From the NCBI GenBank assembly GCA_036417435.1, contig CM070903.1:87441001-87505000 (forward strand): a DNA stretch of 64,000 bases. Reading direction: 5' to 3'. The notes beneath the pieces are model-generated. The model was not told where the DNA came from. It made no database searches and saw only the letters and a program-made list of their open reading frames with translations. This stretch comes from Inia geoffrensis. Taxonomy: Eukaryota; Chordata; Mammalia; Artiodactyla; Iniidae. Below are positions 11,811 through 24,465 of this stretch, in pieces. Positions within the stretch are counted from its first letter, which is position 1. Every line of letters begins with the position of its first letter. The position numbers and the translations under genes are program-made.

Positions 11811-12124
11811 CTCAAGAAGTGGAATGGTAGCTATTTTTCACCTCATTTGCAGAAATGGACGATGTTGAATTTTACCTAGCCCTCTGATCCTGGAAAACAG
11901 TGAAGATTAATACATCCCCCCACACTTTGTGTTCTGAAAAATGACTTAGTAAGACTCACAGATGCCTGCCTTGTTTAAATGTAGCAAAGCCAGACACAGA
12001 CCCTCAGAATTTCTTTTCTTTGCCTCATAAATGATCAAACTGCTTGTTCTCACTGATCAGCTGGAACAAAAACACTTGTTAACCAAAGTTTGGTTTGGTT
12101 TTTGTTTGTTAACCAAACTTCTCT

Positions 12125-12400
12125 CTATCCTCCAGGACCCTGAACTTGGGCCCACTCTCATCCTGAACCACAATACAACCTTTCCTAAGGGAGGGAGAAG
12201 TGGGAGGGGAGTAGAGAGGCAATGAGCTCTCTGGTGTCTTATTATAAGGACAATAATCCTATTGGATCAGGGCCCCACTCTATGACCTCATTTAGTATTA
12301 ATTACTTTCTTACTCCAAATTCAGCCACACTGGGGATTAGGGCTTCAACATATGTATTTTGTGAGGGAACACATAAATTCAGTCCACAGCACACATACTT
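12125..12400 (-). mobile_element. MLT1-like MaLR LTR fragment
   Basis: The reverse complement shows the MLT1 5' half: TCAGTCCA near 12390, a GGGGATTAGGGCTTCAACAT word, then GGGCCCCA and a TTATAAGGACA-like block. It is an ancient retroviral-type LTR relic with no coding content. Confidence 0.68.
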
Positions 12401-12404
12401 GCTA

Positions 12405-12695
12405 TAAAAATTTAAATAATATAAGTGATTGTATAAAATACTGAAAGTGGTCTCCTTTCCCTTTCTACTTCCACTCCAGAGACACCCACTGCTCTAGTCT
12501 TTTTCTTATGCTCATACCAACATGTATGAAAGGAGGGTACGTACACACTTACGCATGAATACACATAACCATATATGTGTAGTATATTTTTTGGTTTTAA
12601 TGGAATCATACATTCCATATTGTTCTGCATTTTGCTTTTTCAGTTTATGATACATCCCAGACAGCTTTCCAACTCAGTTCATACGGATCTATTTT
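12405..12695 (-). mobile_element. Old L1 remnant
   Basis: A diverged L1M-type 3'-region signature in minus orientation (a TGGAATCATACATTCCATAT block followed by TGTTCTGCATTTTGCTTTTT). The younger L1 that follows interrupts it. Confidence 0.55.
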
Positions 12696-12699
12696 ATTA

Positions 12700-14011
12700 T
12701 TTTATTTTTTTAAAATTTTATTGGAGTATAGTTGATGTACAATGTCATGTTAGTTTCAGGTATACAGCAAAGTGAAACAGTTATACATATATCCACTTTT
12801 TTTTTTTTTTAGATTCTTTTCCCATATAGGCCATTATACAGTATTGAGTAGTTCCGTGTGCTATACAGCAGGTTCTTATTAGTTATCTATTTTATATATA
12901 GTAGTGTGTATATGTCAGTCCCAATCTCCCAATTTATCCCTCCCCTGACTTAACCCCTGGTAACCATAAGTTTGTTTTCTACATCTGTGACTCTACTTCT
13001 GTTTTGTAAATAAGTTCCTTTATACCCTTTTTTTAGATTCCACATATAAGTGATATAATATGATATTTTTATTTCTGTGTCTGACTTACTTCACTCAGTA
13101 TGACAATCACTAGGTCCGTCCATGTTGTTGCAAATAGCATTATTTCATTCATTTTTTTTTCATTCTTTTTTAATGGCTGAGTAATATTCCATCGTATATA
13201 TGTAGTACATCTTTATCCATTCACCTATTCGATGGACATTTAGGTTGCTTCCATGTCTTGGCTACTGTAAACAGCGCTGCAATGAACATTGGGGTGCATG
13301 TATCCTTTTGAACCATGTTTTTCTCTGGATATATGCCCAGTAGTGGGATTCCTGGGTCATATGTTAGTTCTATTTTTAGTTTTGTAAGGAAGCTTCATAG
13401 TGTTCTCCATAGTGGCTGTACCAATTTACATTCCCATCAACAGTGTAGGGGGGTTCCCTTTTCTCCGCACCCTCTCCAGCATTCATTGTTTTGTAGACTT
13501 TTTGATGATGGCCATTTGGACTGGTGTGAGGTGATACCTCATTGTTTTGATTTGCATTTTTCTAATAGTGATGTTGAGCATCTTTTCATGTATTTTTTGG
13601 CCATCTATATGTCTTCTTTGGAGAAATGTCTATTTAAATCTTCTGCCCAGGGACTTCCCTGGTGGCAGAGTGGTTAAGAATCTGCCTGCCAATGTAGGGG
13701 ACATGGGTTTGAGCCCTGGTCCAGAAAGATCCCACGTGCCGTGGAGCAACTAAGCCCATGCGCTACAACTACTGAGCCCGTGCCTAGAGCCTGTGCTCCC
13801 AAACAAAAGAAGCCACCGCAATGAGAAGCCAGTGCACCACAACGAAGAGTAGCCCCTGCTTGCTGCAACTAGAGAAAGCCCATGTGCAGCAACGAAGACC
13901 CAGTGCAGCCAATAAATAAATAAATAAAAAATTTAAAAAAATCTGCTCATTTTTTGATTGGGTTATTTGTTTTTTGATATTGAGTTACATGAGCTGTTTG
14001 TATATTTTGGC
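12700..14011 (-). mobile_element. L1 3' end (minus), split by a SINE
   Basis: It begins with the reverse 3'UTR (TTATTGGAGTATAGTTGATG) and passes into the ORF2 C-terminal region, ending near GTTTGTATATTTTGG. The SINE at 13650-13930 interrupts it. No clean TSD was found. The 120-codon frame at 13315-13677 is an antisense read of this L1 and the SINE. Confidence 0.88.
13650..13930 (+). mobile_element. CHR-1-like long tRNA-derived SINE
   Basis: The plus orientation starts GGGACTTCCCTGGTGGCAGA, has a B-box-like GGGTTTGAGCCC and an internal repeated ACAACTACTGAGCC module, and ends in AATAAATAAATAAA. It is inserted in L1; the flanks AAATCTTCTGCCCA and AAATCTGCTCAT form an imperfect TSD. Confidence 0.9.
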
Positions 14012-14285
14012 AACTTGGTAAAGTTGCTGATCATTTTTTTTTATTTCCATGTACAGTCTTGTAGCAATGTGTTGGAGAGTACTGCTCTGTAACTCTGATG
14101 CAAAAAGGACAACTATTTCAACTATTCTGTAAGTTATTTAGTTTAGCTATAAAAAAATAACCAAAATAACATTTAATTGCATCATCATCACCATTATCAC
14201 TTTATTTACATAAAGCAGTAGGTTCTTTTTGGAGACATTGTGTGTCAAGGAGAATGTACATGGGATTTTACATTTGATAGACTTG

Positions 14286-14595
14286 TTTTTTTTTTTTAAT
14301 TAATTAATTAATTAATTTACTTATTTATTTGTGACTGTGTTGGGTCTTCGTTCCTGTGTGAGGGCTTTCTCTAGTTGTGGCAAGTGGGGGCCACTCTTCA
14401 TCGCGGTGCACAGAGCCTCTCACCATCGCGGCCTCTCTTGTTGCGGAACACAGGCTCCAGACGCGCAGGCTCAGTAGTTGTGGCTCACGGGCCTAGTTGC
14501 TCCGCGGCATGTGGGATCTTCCCAGACCAGGGCTCGAACTCGTGTCCCCTGCATTGGCAGACAGATTCTCAACCACTGCGCCACCAGGGAAGCCC
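14286..14595 (-). mobile_element. CHR-1-like long SINE
   Basis: Minus-orientation copy with a TTAA-rich tail at 14286-14330. A perfect 8-bp TSD TAGACTTG lies at 14278-14285 and 14596-14603. Confidence 0.93.
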
Positions 14596-14603
14596 TAGAC
14601 TTG

Positions 14604-15459
14604 GGTTTTAAGCCTAGTTGAACAGTGTGACATGAAAAGGTTAACTTTGCTTCTCTTGACTCAGTTTCCTCAGCTACTAAAGGGAGACTTGTGAAAATTA
14701 GAGATCAAGGGAGTGAAGAGCCCACGTGTTGCATTCTTGTGCAACAGGTAGACTATTTATTTCTCACCTTATGTGCCAATGATGAGTGGAATCTACAATC
14801 TGTGTAATGTCCTTCTGGCTCTCCTTTGAATGTGTGTGAAATATATAAGAAATAAAATTGGAGTTTTCTCTCTGTAACCAGTTTACACAACAGTTAAGCC
14901 AGCCCTATGTCATTTCTCCTTTAAATTGTTTTTATTCTGTGCACACTTACCTTTTTCTGTTATGCAAGCATTTAAAAGTTATTTTGAGTAGAGGAATATT
15001 GCTAACACCAGGCTGTTTTTCAAGAAAAGGTCAGGACAGATCTTATGGATCTGGTTACTTCCTCTGTTCCGTCGGAAAGAATCTGAGGTCTCTGCCCTGC
15101 CTGTGGGCAGTTCTTTGCAGTAGAAGCAGTTAGGTCCCAAGCTCCAACCCAGCCAGGTCTGCTCCCATACTCTAACTCAGGTAATGGCCTGCAGAAGGCC
15201 TGGTTCTCTAGGGAAGCCTTTAACAGGAGGAGGGAGATGGCTTTCTGAGAGCTTTCTTCAGAGCACTAGAAAATGACCTGGCTGCAGGCTGTTCACAATT
15301 GTATCCCTGCCAAATCCTGGGAGCATAGAGAGTCTCCAGTTTTTCACTTTAGTTTTGGAGACAAACTCCTCCCTTTCTGCTCTTAAAGAAAAAAGTAAAG
15401 CATAGACATTGCAAGCTGTTAATACAAAGCCAAAGTGTTAAAAAAAAAAAAAAAAAGAA
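14604..15459. other. Unique sequence
   Basis: Moderate GC, no splice-flanked reading frame and no named repeat. A TATA-like ATATATAAGAAATAAAATTG string near 14840 has no downstream gene. Confidence 0.4.
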
Positions 15460-15606
15460 CCAAACTATGAAGTCTTTCATATTTGTCCCCTTCCCCACAG
15501 TTAAAATAACCAATGTACACAGCTTGATACACATAAAAATATAAATATAGATCCTTAACCCTATATATAGGGTTATACGCACATGTACAAACACTCTGTG
15601 TGTGTT

Positions 15607-15641
<35 letters not shown>

Positions 15642-15740
15642 CCCCTTAACCCTATCTGGTTGTGTGTGTACATGATTTTTTTTTTTTTTTTTGCTACAAG
15701 TGGTATCATATTATCATATTGTACATGTATAAGATAGTGT
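15460..15740 (-). mobile_element. Possible old L1 remnant with CA repeat
   Basis: L1M-like AT-rich words surround a CA tract at 15610-15640. A 20-bp perfect palindrome lies at 15556-15575. Family identity is uncertain. Confidence 0.35.
15610..15640. repeat. (CA)n microsatellite
   Basis: A CA tract of about 31 bp, preceded by a short TG run (15596-15605) with which it could form a hairpin. Confidence 0.95.
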
Positions 15741-15963
15741 AACTGATGCTAGGGTGGCAGAACATAAAATTATAGACAGATTTGGCTTTCATTACTTTAA
15801 GAAAGTAATTCTGCACTTTTAAACCTCCTCCCCTTACCCTGTACTCCCTTGGAAAGCCTCACTAAGATTTTTCTTCTCAGGTTTGCCAATATGTTCATCC
15901 AGGACTAAGTTTCGCTTAGAGTAGAGTTTGTGCAGGAAAACTCTCATACTTGCCTAGTTATTA

Positions 15964-16610
15964 CAGTAGTCCTCCCTTGTCGATGGTTTTGCTTTCTGCA
16001 GTTCCAGTTCCTCAAGGTCCCCGTGTTCTGAAATATTAAATGGAAAATTCCAGAAACAAACAATTCATAAGTTTTTAAATTGGGAGTCATTCTTAGTAGC
16101 ATGGTGAAATCTTGCACCATCCCGCCCTGTCCTGCCAGGGCTCCCCACTCATCGGCATTGTCTGTTCCTAACGTTCAACCATCATCAAGCTCGATGTTCC
16201 GGGATCACCCAAAGCAGATGATCCTTCTTCTGACATGTCGTCAGAAGGTCGAATGAAGCCTAACGCTAAGTCAGAATGCCTGTCATTCACCTCACTTTAT
16301 CTCCTCATGTAGGCATTTTTATCATCTCACACCATCACAAGGAGAAGGATGGTTATAGGACAATAATATTTTCAGGGAGAGAGAGAGATCACATTCACAT
16401 AACTTATTACAGTATATTGTTTTAATTGTCCTATTTTATTAATAGTTGTTAATCTCTTACTGTGCCTGAGTTATAAATTAAACTTTATCATAGGTATGTA
16501 TGTATAGGAAAAAACATAGTATATATATGTAGGGTTTGGTACTATCCGAGGTTTCAGGTATCCACTGGGCGTCTTGGGACATATCTTCCTTGGATAAGGA
16601 GGGACTATTG
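15964..16610. mobile_element. MER2/Tigger-like DNA transposon relic
   Basis: The left end CAGTAGTCCTCCCTTGTC and the right end GGATAAGGAGGGACTATTG are imperfect terminal inverted repeats. A TA dinucleotide flanks both sides (15962-15963 and 16611-16612), as expected for pogo/Tigger elements. Internal words TGGAAAATTCCAGAAACAAA and CAATTCATAAGTTTTTAAAT fit MER2. It is about 647 bp, with no transposase frame. Confidence 0.88.
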
Positions 16611-16612
16611 TA

Positions 16613-17345
16613 TACTTGTCATTTCTTTTTTTAACTTCCTCCTCTCCTTTGAAGACTAATAGACAGAAGGGAAGCTTTTTTTAAGAAAAAATAATTTAAG
16701 TATTTGCATTGAAAGTCTTTATCCTAGTCTGTTGGTTTTGTGTCTAGTCACACAACCCAGGGTTCAAGGTGAGAGACATAGTCTTTGTCACAGAATTCAT
16801 TGAATTCTGCCCCCCACAGCCAGGCATCGTAATAATTGCATTAAAACTATCCCTAAAACAAGTTACTTATGCCACAGTTTAAGGTTTATGTTCTCTTGTT
16901 CCCTGAGATACACAGAGCAGTTATTTGTGCTCACCATTTTGATTAAGCCAATAATTGGAAAATAGTCACATCCAAATGGGCTTTAGGATCTTGAATGGTA
17001 CTTGGGAGCTAACAAATATTTCTCCTCTAGGAAGCAGGTAGTTGGGAAAAACACAACAGGAAGCTTTAGGATGTTTTACCCAGCAGCCATCTTGTACCTC
17101 CCAGGATTAGTTGCAGAAGAGGACTGTCAGTGAGCACGATAGTTCTACAAAGTGGAACAAATAGGGATTCTGGCACTCTGCCACGTTGTTGGGCCTCAGA
17201 GCAACTTGGCAGGCCTTTAAAAAATATATTGTTAAGTTCTGATTTACTGCCTATTTCCAGGTTGACTCTTTATAAAGATCTGTCTTTCCCAACTAGCCTT
17301 CAGTCCCAGAGGAGAGAGTTACTGGCAGATAGGAGTATGGTGTCT
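16613..17345. other. Unique sequence
   Basis: No gene or named repeat. The open frame at 17130-17465 runs into L1 and has no features of a real protein. Confidence 0.4.
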
Positions 17346-18065
17346 GAGCAGAGTTCCCTATTCTATATGGTAGGTCCTTGTTGGTTATCTATTTTAAACA
17401 TAACAGTGTGTACATGTCAATCCCAAATTCCCAATCTATCCCTCTCCCCACTCTTCCCCAGGTAACAATAAGTTCATTCTCTAAGTCTGTGAGTCTGTTT
17501 CTGTTTTGTAAATAAGTTCATTTGTATCATTTTTTTTAAGGTTCTGCATATAAGTGATATCATATGATATTTGTCTTACTTCACTTAGTATGGTAATCTC
17601 CAGGTCCATCCGTGTTGCTGCAAATGGCATTATTTCATTCTTTTTAATGGCTGAGTAATATTCCATTGTATATATGTAGCACATCTTCTTTATCCATTCA
17701 TCTGTCAGTGGATGTTTAGGTTCCTTCCATGTCTTGGGTATTGTAAACAGAACTGCAATGAACATTGGGGTGCATATATCCTTTCGAACCATGTTTTTCT
17801 CCCAATATATGCCCAGGAGTGGGATTGCTGGATCATATGGTAGCTCTAGTTTTAGTTTTTTAAGGAACCTCCATACTGTCCTCCATAATGGCTGCACCAA
17901 TTTACATTCCCATCAACAGTGTAGAAGGATTCCCTTTTCTCCCCACCCTCTCCAGACTTTTGATGATGTCCATTCTGACTAGTGTGAGGTGATATCTCAT
18001 TGTAGCTTTGATTTGCACTTGTCTAATAATTAGCGATGATGAGCATCTTTTCATGTGCCTCTTGG
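17346..18065 (-). mobile_element. L1 fragment (minus)
   Basis: It carries part of the 3'UTR and the ORF2 C-terminal region in minus orientation. The 3' tail is missing, so it is truncated at both ends. The 139-codon antisense frame at 17481-17900 is an ORF2-derived remnant with words such as MEYYSAIKKNEIMPFAA. Confidence 0.88.
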
Positions 18066-18109
18066 TAAAGGCCTCTTAATTCTTACTGAAGACAATATTT
18101 AAGCTATTG

Positions 18110-18225
18110 TTATTTGTTTCTGTGTTTTATAGGCTCCATGAGAGCAGAAATTTTTTATGCACTACTATATCCCCATTACCTGGCACACAGAGGCCCTCAA
18201 TAAATACTTGTAGAATGTCAACTGA
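18110..18225 (+). mobile_element. L2 3' end
   Basis: The words CTCCATGAGAGCAGAAATTT, ATATCCCCATTACCTGGCAC and CCTCAATAAATACTTGTAGA are in the order of the L2 3' end. Confidence 0.7.
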
Positions 18226-20249
18226 TATTGCTGCTTTACAGCTTTCAAGAGTCTCAGTCATAAGAAAGAGATTTTAATGGTATGTGTAGTAACTGCTAGG
18301 TTTTTTTGAAAATCACCAACAAGCATCCTTAGTTCAAATTTCCTGAAGGTAAGAAACATGTTCCCAAAGCATCGGGAAAAGAGGTCTCTGTGAGTCTTCA
18401 GTGAAGGTTGCTGAGTACAGACTTCTTTCTAGGGACACTTGGTTGAGGGACCATTCAAACTCTTAACACTCTCCTGAGATGGCCAACAAGAACGTAAATT
18501 AGATCCACTTGTTCATGTGGAACCATAGATCACAAACTTTGGTTTTATCCATTTTCTTGAGTTCGTATCAAAAGAAATCATCTCTAACTATTCACTTGCA
18601 CTGCAGTCAAAGCACCACACATATGAACAGTTAGTATTCACTGTGACTGCCCCTGTGTGTTACATGGTACATCTTCTGCTTTGTACCAGGAAAGTCTTTT
18701 AAATGTCTGTCTGTGCCATTGTGACATCTTTGTGACAAGATGCAAGAGGTTAGGGCAAAATAAGAATGGAATAGGAGCTACTGTTGTCTTAGGAAACATC
18801 ACATATTAAGTGTTGGTTAAATGAAAATTATAGTACGAAAAGTTAAAGAATGCAATTAACCTAATAAAATTCAGCTAAAAAATGGAATGAATGAATAAGT
18901 GAGTAAATGGACAAATAAATGGTTAATATAAAAATTCATGCATCTGGTACAATTACTAGATCTCAGGAATCCTGTTCCTGTTCTTATATCTGTGTTGGCA
19001 GTACATGTAAACTACATGTTCACATGTTTTAAAATGCTGTATGCTGTTTGCCTATATCACATAGGAATAACAGCCCACATTTCATAGATTTCATTTTAAA
19101 ACTACTGAGGAAAATTTGATTTGCAAAGATTGTTTTCCCCAAATTTGTTTATTTATTTGTTCTCTTTTCTTTTGGTCAATTATTCCTTTATCCCATTGCC
19201 ATAAGAAGTGCTAGGCTTTGGAAATACACTGGGGAGGAAAGTGCAGTCTTTAGCCTGAAGATGCAGTAGGGACTTTGCTACAAAGACTTTTATTAAAATA
19301 TTGCCTGAATCATGAGAGATTTGGAAATTCTGATGTCAAAGTCTGAGGTAATTGCTAGAAAGGGAAAACTTTGTGTTGTCCTGTTTAGTAGGCTCCCACT
19401 TCACTGAGGTCACTGAAGCTGATGTATTAAAAAACTCAGACCAGAGAATTGAATGGATTCTGGTCCTCCCATGGTGTTTCTGATAAGACAACACATCCAA
19501 GAGCACCTAGGTCAGTAAATGCCCGTTTCCTTCTTTTTTCCTTCAATAATTGCTTGACTCATCTAAATATGATCTATGGTTATTTCAGAAATTACCATTT
19601 TTCCACCATTAAAAACTGAAACATATTTCAGAAAGCAAATTTAACCTACTTTTGAGAAATATCATAATTGCTTTAGGAGTCAACACATAATTGACTTTAC
19701 GTGTTTCTTTTCCTTGGTGCAATGCTTTTAATTTCCCATGTTTGTTTTAAATAAAAATAAAAACTGAAATCGGAGGGGAATTCGTCGTAACATGCCTTAA
19801 TCATAGGAAGAGGTGAAAACATATAGAAGATATGAGAAAAATTATATTGCAAGGCAGGAAAGAAACAATAATATCCAAATGGACACTGAACGTGGAGCCC
19901 TTCAATACTTATTGCATGCAAACCTTACTCCTTACTCTTCATTGCTAAAGGTACTTATTTAAGTTGCCCAACTGAGAAGGGTTTGTTGTGTACAAATTTC
20001 AGGAGATGGTTAATTTCAATAACATTTTAAAATATACATTTTTACATATATACATTTATGCATATTCATTTAAAATTACTCTTTTTCCTGTAGGAATGAC
20101 TCTTGTTTTAAACTATACTGCTGAGTAGCTATGTTTCTATGTAATGAAGCACCACTGGAGAGAACAGTCACTTGTGGCAGGTAGCAAAGAAATTTCAATA
20201 AAGTAAACTCTTAGTATTATCAAAATTATACATTTGGGGTTGTTAGCAT
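18226..20249. other. Repeat-poor unique sequence
   Basis: No recognised repeat apart from a weak, possibly repetitive patch at about 19200-19290. No coding frame is credible. Confidence 0.45.
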
Positions 20250-22640
20250 GGCCTAGAAAAAGATGAGGACAGGCTCATCTCATTAAAAGAGAAGAAATAG
20301 TGGAATTAGCTTGAATCTAATTACAAGCCACACTATCTAATGTAAAAACATGACTGTTTTTTCACTCCCATTCATTTTGACTAGTAATTAGTTTTGGCCT
20401 CTAAAATGCCACCCTTTAATCATCCAAACACAGATGTGATTTGCCGTGCAATTTAATCTTGCTTTAATGAAGAACTAATGGACGCATCGCAAATTACTTT
20501 CCCTGTTGGAGAAAAATTCTATTTCCTGCTTTTCAAAAGATCAAGAGTATCTTGTGATAATAGCCCAAGCGGCCCTGGCAGCCTCACCGCACAGAGCAAA
20601 CAAGCTCTTTTACTCAACTCCCAGTTCAATGGAGAAAAAGAGGCTACAATTAGCAACAAAGCAGGGGAAACGCAGCATTACAGCCGAATCGCTTTCTGTA
20701 GCTCAACCCCCAGCAACCACTGGCTTGTTAGAGCCAGGTCTAAAGTGTCAGGCACGAACAATGCGCTGTGATAAATTACTCTCTTCAAACAGCTGCACTG
20801 CTAATTTTCAATTATACACACAAATGGCTCTCAGATTGGAAGAAAATGGAGTGCATGGGGAGAACAGTAGTAGATTTCTATGTTTGTTTGGTAGTGGGTA
20901 TGGAGGCGGGAGAATGACATCTTGAAAAGAAAGCCATAGTGAGGAGTCGGTGTTTGAACTTCAGAAGATGAGCCATCCGGAATCTTAGGGAGACCTGTGG
21001 TTTCCCCGTATCGCTCTGGGCTCTAAAAGGCGTGAAATTTCGAGTTACTTTCCTTCTTAGGTTTGCTTTTTGTTTGTTTGTTTGTTTTGACCCCGTTACC
21101 CACTTTATACTGAACAGTCGCTACTGACCTGGCTACTCTCCCTTGGGACGTCCATTAAGAATCACAAAGGCTCGGTTCCCTGGGTACCCCTGCCATCGTT
21201 GTACCAAATCCCCACAGACGCTTCCGTCTCCTTTCTTCCTTCCTTAGTTTCCCGCCAACCTAACTGTACTTCACCCCTTACTGGTTCATTCGCTCCCATC
21301 CGCTGCTATTCCTCAGAGAAGGAGTCCAATGCTTTATGCATATTCTCTGAAGAGATAATTCCCCCACCCGCATAAAAAACATTATCCCTCTTAGAGGAGA
21401 GAAAAATTTTAGGAATTTCAGGGGTTTTTTGTTTTGTTCCTGAACAAGATTTTGCCTTCAGGGATACTAAAATTTGGTCATGCATACTAAAATTTCTCTC
21501 TCAAATGAAAACAGGTGTCATGAGATATTCCTTCTTATTTGCTTTTTGGTGCAGAGGTGGGGTGTAAATTAACACACATGATTATTCTGTTTTCTTTACC
21601 TGTGTTTTTTCCCTGTGTCCTAAGTGTCAGCCTGTTTTTCAGTTGATTTTGAAATTAGAGTTTGGGGAGGTACATTCTGCTGGACCAAATCCTACTCTTT
21701 CAGGAAGGATTCCTGGTGAACCTGTGCCCAATTCCGCCCCACCCCAGACCATTAGCACCTTTTTGGACGGTATGTCCCCCGCCCCCTCCTATTTTTCAAC
21801 TGTGGCTATTTCCCAAGAACCAAAGGCAAGATTGGCTTTTTTATAGAGGCACTAGCTAAAGCTCTGAATGATGGCATGAACTTACATTCTTATAGAAAAC
21901 ATGAAGCCAGTTCCTGTTGAACCTGTTTCTGTCTTACTCCACGCGGGAGGATACAGCCACAAGTGTGGGACACAGGGTTCTTCCTTTAGCTCACTTTCTT
22001 GGAAATCGATTTGAGATCACAGGAGCGGCTCTTTTATCTTGCAGCAGGGATGGTGTGGTTGTTACTGTATTTTTCTTCTTTAAGACGCCACAAATCTCCT
22101 GCCACTATTAGCCTCTGCTCATTGTGTTCAATGACAAGGATGCACTCACCTCTGGCGGAGCGGTCTGGATAGACAGGCCCCTATTTTACTGTGCTGATTC
22201 AACCCGGGGCTCCTTTTGACTTTCCACAGCCCAAAAGAAGACAAACGAATGGGTCTCATCTGCTTAAGGGCCACACATTACATGACACAATCATTTGGCC
22301 AGAAGAAGATAATGGCCATTAAAATGTTCCGATTTCTAACCATTTTCTAGAAGATTGAATGTAATGTAAATTAATGTTCAAAAAAGGAGCTTCCAAAATG
22401 GAATTTTTTTTTAAAAAGAGCAACCGTTTTCGAAGGCTAGGGTAAACTCTTTTAGAGTAGTCTTCCTCAGCAAGGAAAAGCTGTGAGCATTATATATTTG
22501 AATTAGGAATATTACCATTCAGAAAAGACTATGTGGAAAATTTTAAATGCCCGTCCATTAGAAGTTACTTTTCTTGATGCAGTCGGGGAAGGCTACTGGG
22601 AGGTGGGGGAAGGACGTGATGGTAAGTGGAAATGCAGTAC
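20250..22640. other. Candidate conserved non-coding block
   Basis: About 2.4 kb without recognisable SINE, LINE or simple repeat, of more balanced composition than its surroundings. It contains TAATTAG-type homeodomain core words (about 20384) and ATGCATA words (about 21337 and 21481). The open frames at 20478-20771 and 20506-20925 overlap in different frames and show no domain. Conservation itself cannot be judged from one sequence. Confidence 0.4.
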
Positions 22641-24220
22641 TTTTTTTTTTTTTTTTGCTGAAGTGGGATTTTATTCCTTCTACTTTATAATCGTTACAGA
22701 AATTTAAACCTCAAACCATTTCAGCCCAAGCTTATACTAAGCTTGTTAGTGGTTTCTGATGCTGTGGATGATAATGCTGCAGCATTACCATAAATCAGCA
22801 GAATTAACTATGATCTTCAGAAGCATGCTTGAAAGTGGGTGACAGAAGTCTGCAATTTGGTGCTCTGAATATTATGATAACATTCTATATTAAATGTTCA
22901 TAATCTACTTAAAGCTGAGCTTCAAGTACATTTTGTATTTGTGCTTTGCCCAATATTAAACACCAGTAACCATTATGAGGATCCATGTGAGGCTTCATTA
23001 TTTGAAAATGCAAAATATAAAAATACATGGTCATTTATGTACCAATGGACCTTTTTGATAATTTTTAAAAGTGCTGATTTGTTTTTCATTCATATGTAGT
23101 TATTGCTTTGTCCATTTAAGAATCGGCTTAAATTTGTATTTTTATCATATTACCATTAACAAGGAAAATGATGATTAGATTCAAATGCATTTCAAATACT
23201 ACATTGTAAACTTACAAAATATGTATTATTCACTCTACCTTTTACATCAGATGTCAGTTTTCATATAATCTTATGCCTCAAAATGATCCATATTAGACAT
23301 TGAGTCCCAGAAAGTAACTCTCTACTTTGAAGTAAACAGTAATTAATGTCAATAACATGTTTTTTTGCACAACCCCCTCCCCCCAGACCTATATTCTCTG
23401 ACTTGGTCCCAGAATGACCTCTTTATGAGCAAACTGAGGTTTATTTCTTTATTGCCCCTGTTATTCTATGCTAAATTGCACATATACCAAAGCATGTTGA
23501 TCAATGCTCTAGGGGTGGGAAGAAAATATTGAGGCAAGTCATTCTTAGCAAATGGATAGAAAGTGAATTTTTTTACAATGTTGAAAAAATACACTTCATT
23601 TCTTGAACTGAAACCACCACCTAGCCATTTAAGCTTACCTCTAAATAGCACCTCCAATAACGGTTATAGCACAATTAATTGGTTAATTTAGCAGGTAAGC
23701 AAGTTGGACACTGAGGACTTTTAATATGTAATTTATTGGCCTAACATGAGGATCAAGTAAATGATGTAAAATGTAAATACAACTTTATTTCCCCAGTGAC
23801 TTTTGTGTAAATGTAAGGAAGTTAGAATTTTGACACTATTTTTCATTCACAATGGTTATATAGAAAAGAAAAGCTCATCTAAACCAGATCCTCAATGGGA
23901 TTAAGTATGATCTATTTTAAATGGATCATCTTATAAAAACCTCATAAACTTCTAACACTCAAATGCTCTCAAAGGAGCTTTGCCTCTCAGGTCTTGACTG
24001 GGGGTGCAAGAGGAATGAGTCCTTAAGATTCCACAGTGTACAGTGCTTTCTTAAGCTCACCCTTGTTTCCCTCCACAGCAGTGAACAATTGCCAGCAGCC
24101 CTCCCTCTCAATGTCTTTGTGCCCACATTTCATCCATAAAAAGAACAGGAAGAGAAAAAGACCCACAAAAGCACTTTGAAAAGAGAAAACTGCTACATGC
24201 ATGCAAAAGATACAATAGAA
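22641..24220. other. Repeat-poor AT-rich sequence
   Basis: Starts with a T run at about 22641-22658 and then continues with no named repeat. Probably unique DNA. Confidence 0.4.
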
Positions 24221-24465
24221 TAACAATCACAATTTATTGGGTACCTACTAAGTGCTGCAATGTTTAAATACTTTACATACATTATTTCTAATCCTTACAA
24301 ACCGCAGACAAGGTAGGCATTTTAATCTTTATTTTATAGATGAGGAAATTGAGTTTCCCAAGAAGTTAAGTAACTTACCATGATCTATGATTTGAATTAA
24401 AATGTCTGAGTCTAAAGCCCATAATTTAAATCACTGAACTATGCTGGCTCTAATTATTTAAATAT
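24221..24465 (-). mobile_element. MIR fragment
   Basis: Reverse MIR order: TTATTGGGTACCTACTAAGT, then TTTATAGATGAGGAAATTGA, then AGTTAAGTAACTTACC and an ATTTAAATCACTGAACTATG tail. Confidence 0.78.

Noticed and set aside
14820..14860. TATA-like promoter
   Set aside because: ATATATAAG is expected by chance in AT-rich DNA, and no gene or CpG island follows.
20478..20925. 97- and 139-codon overlapping frames
   Set aside because: They lie in different frames of the same DNA, have no domain, signal or repeat structure, and no splice or promoter context. The DNA is better explained as non-coding.
22641..22658. Another tail-only poly(T) insertion
   Set aside because: The flanks of this T run do not share a duplicated word, unlike 46424-46467.
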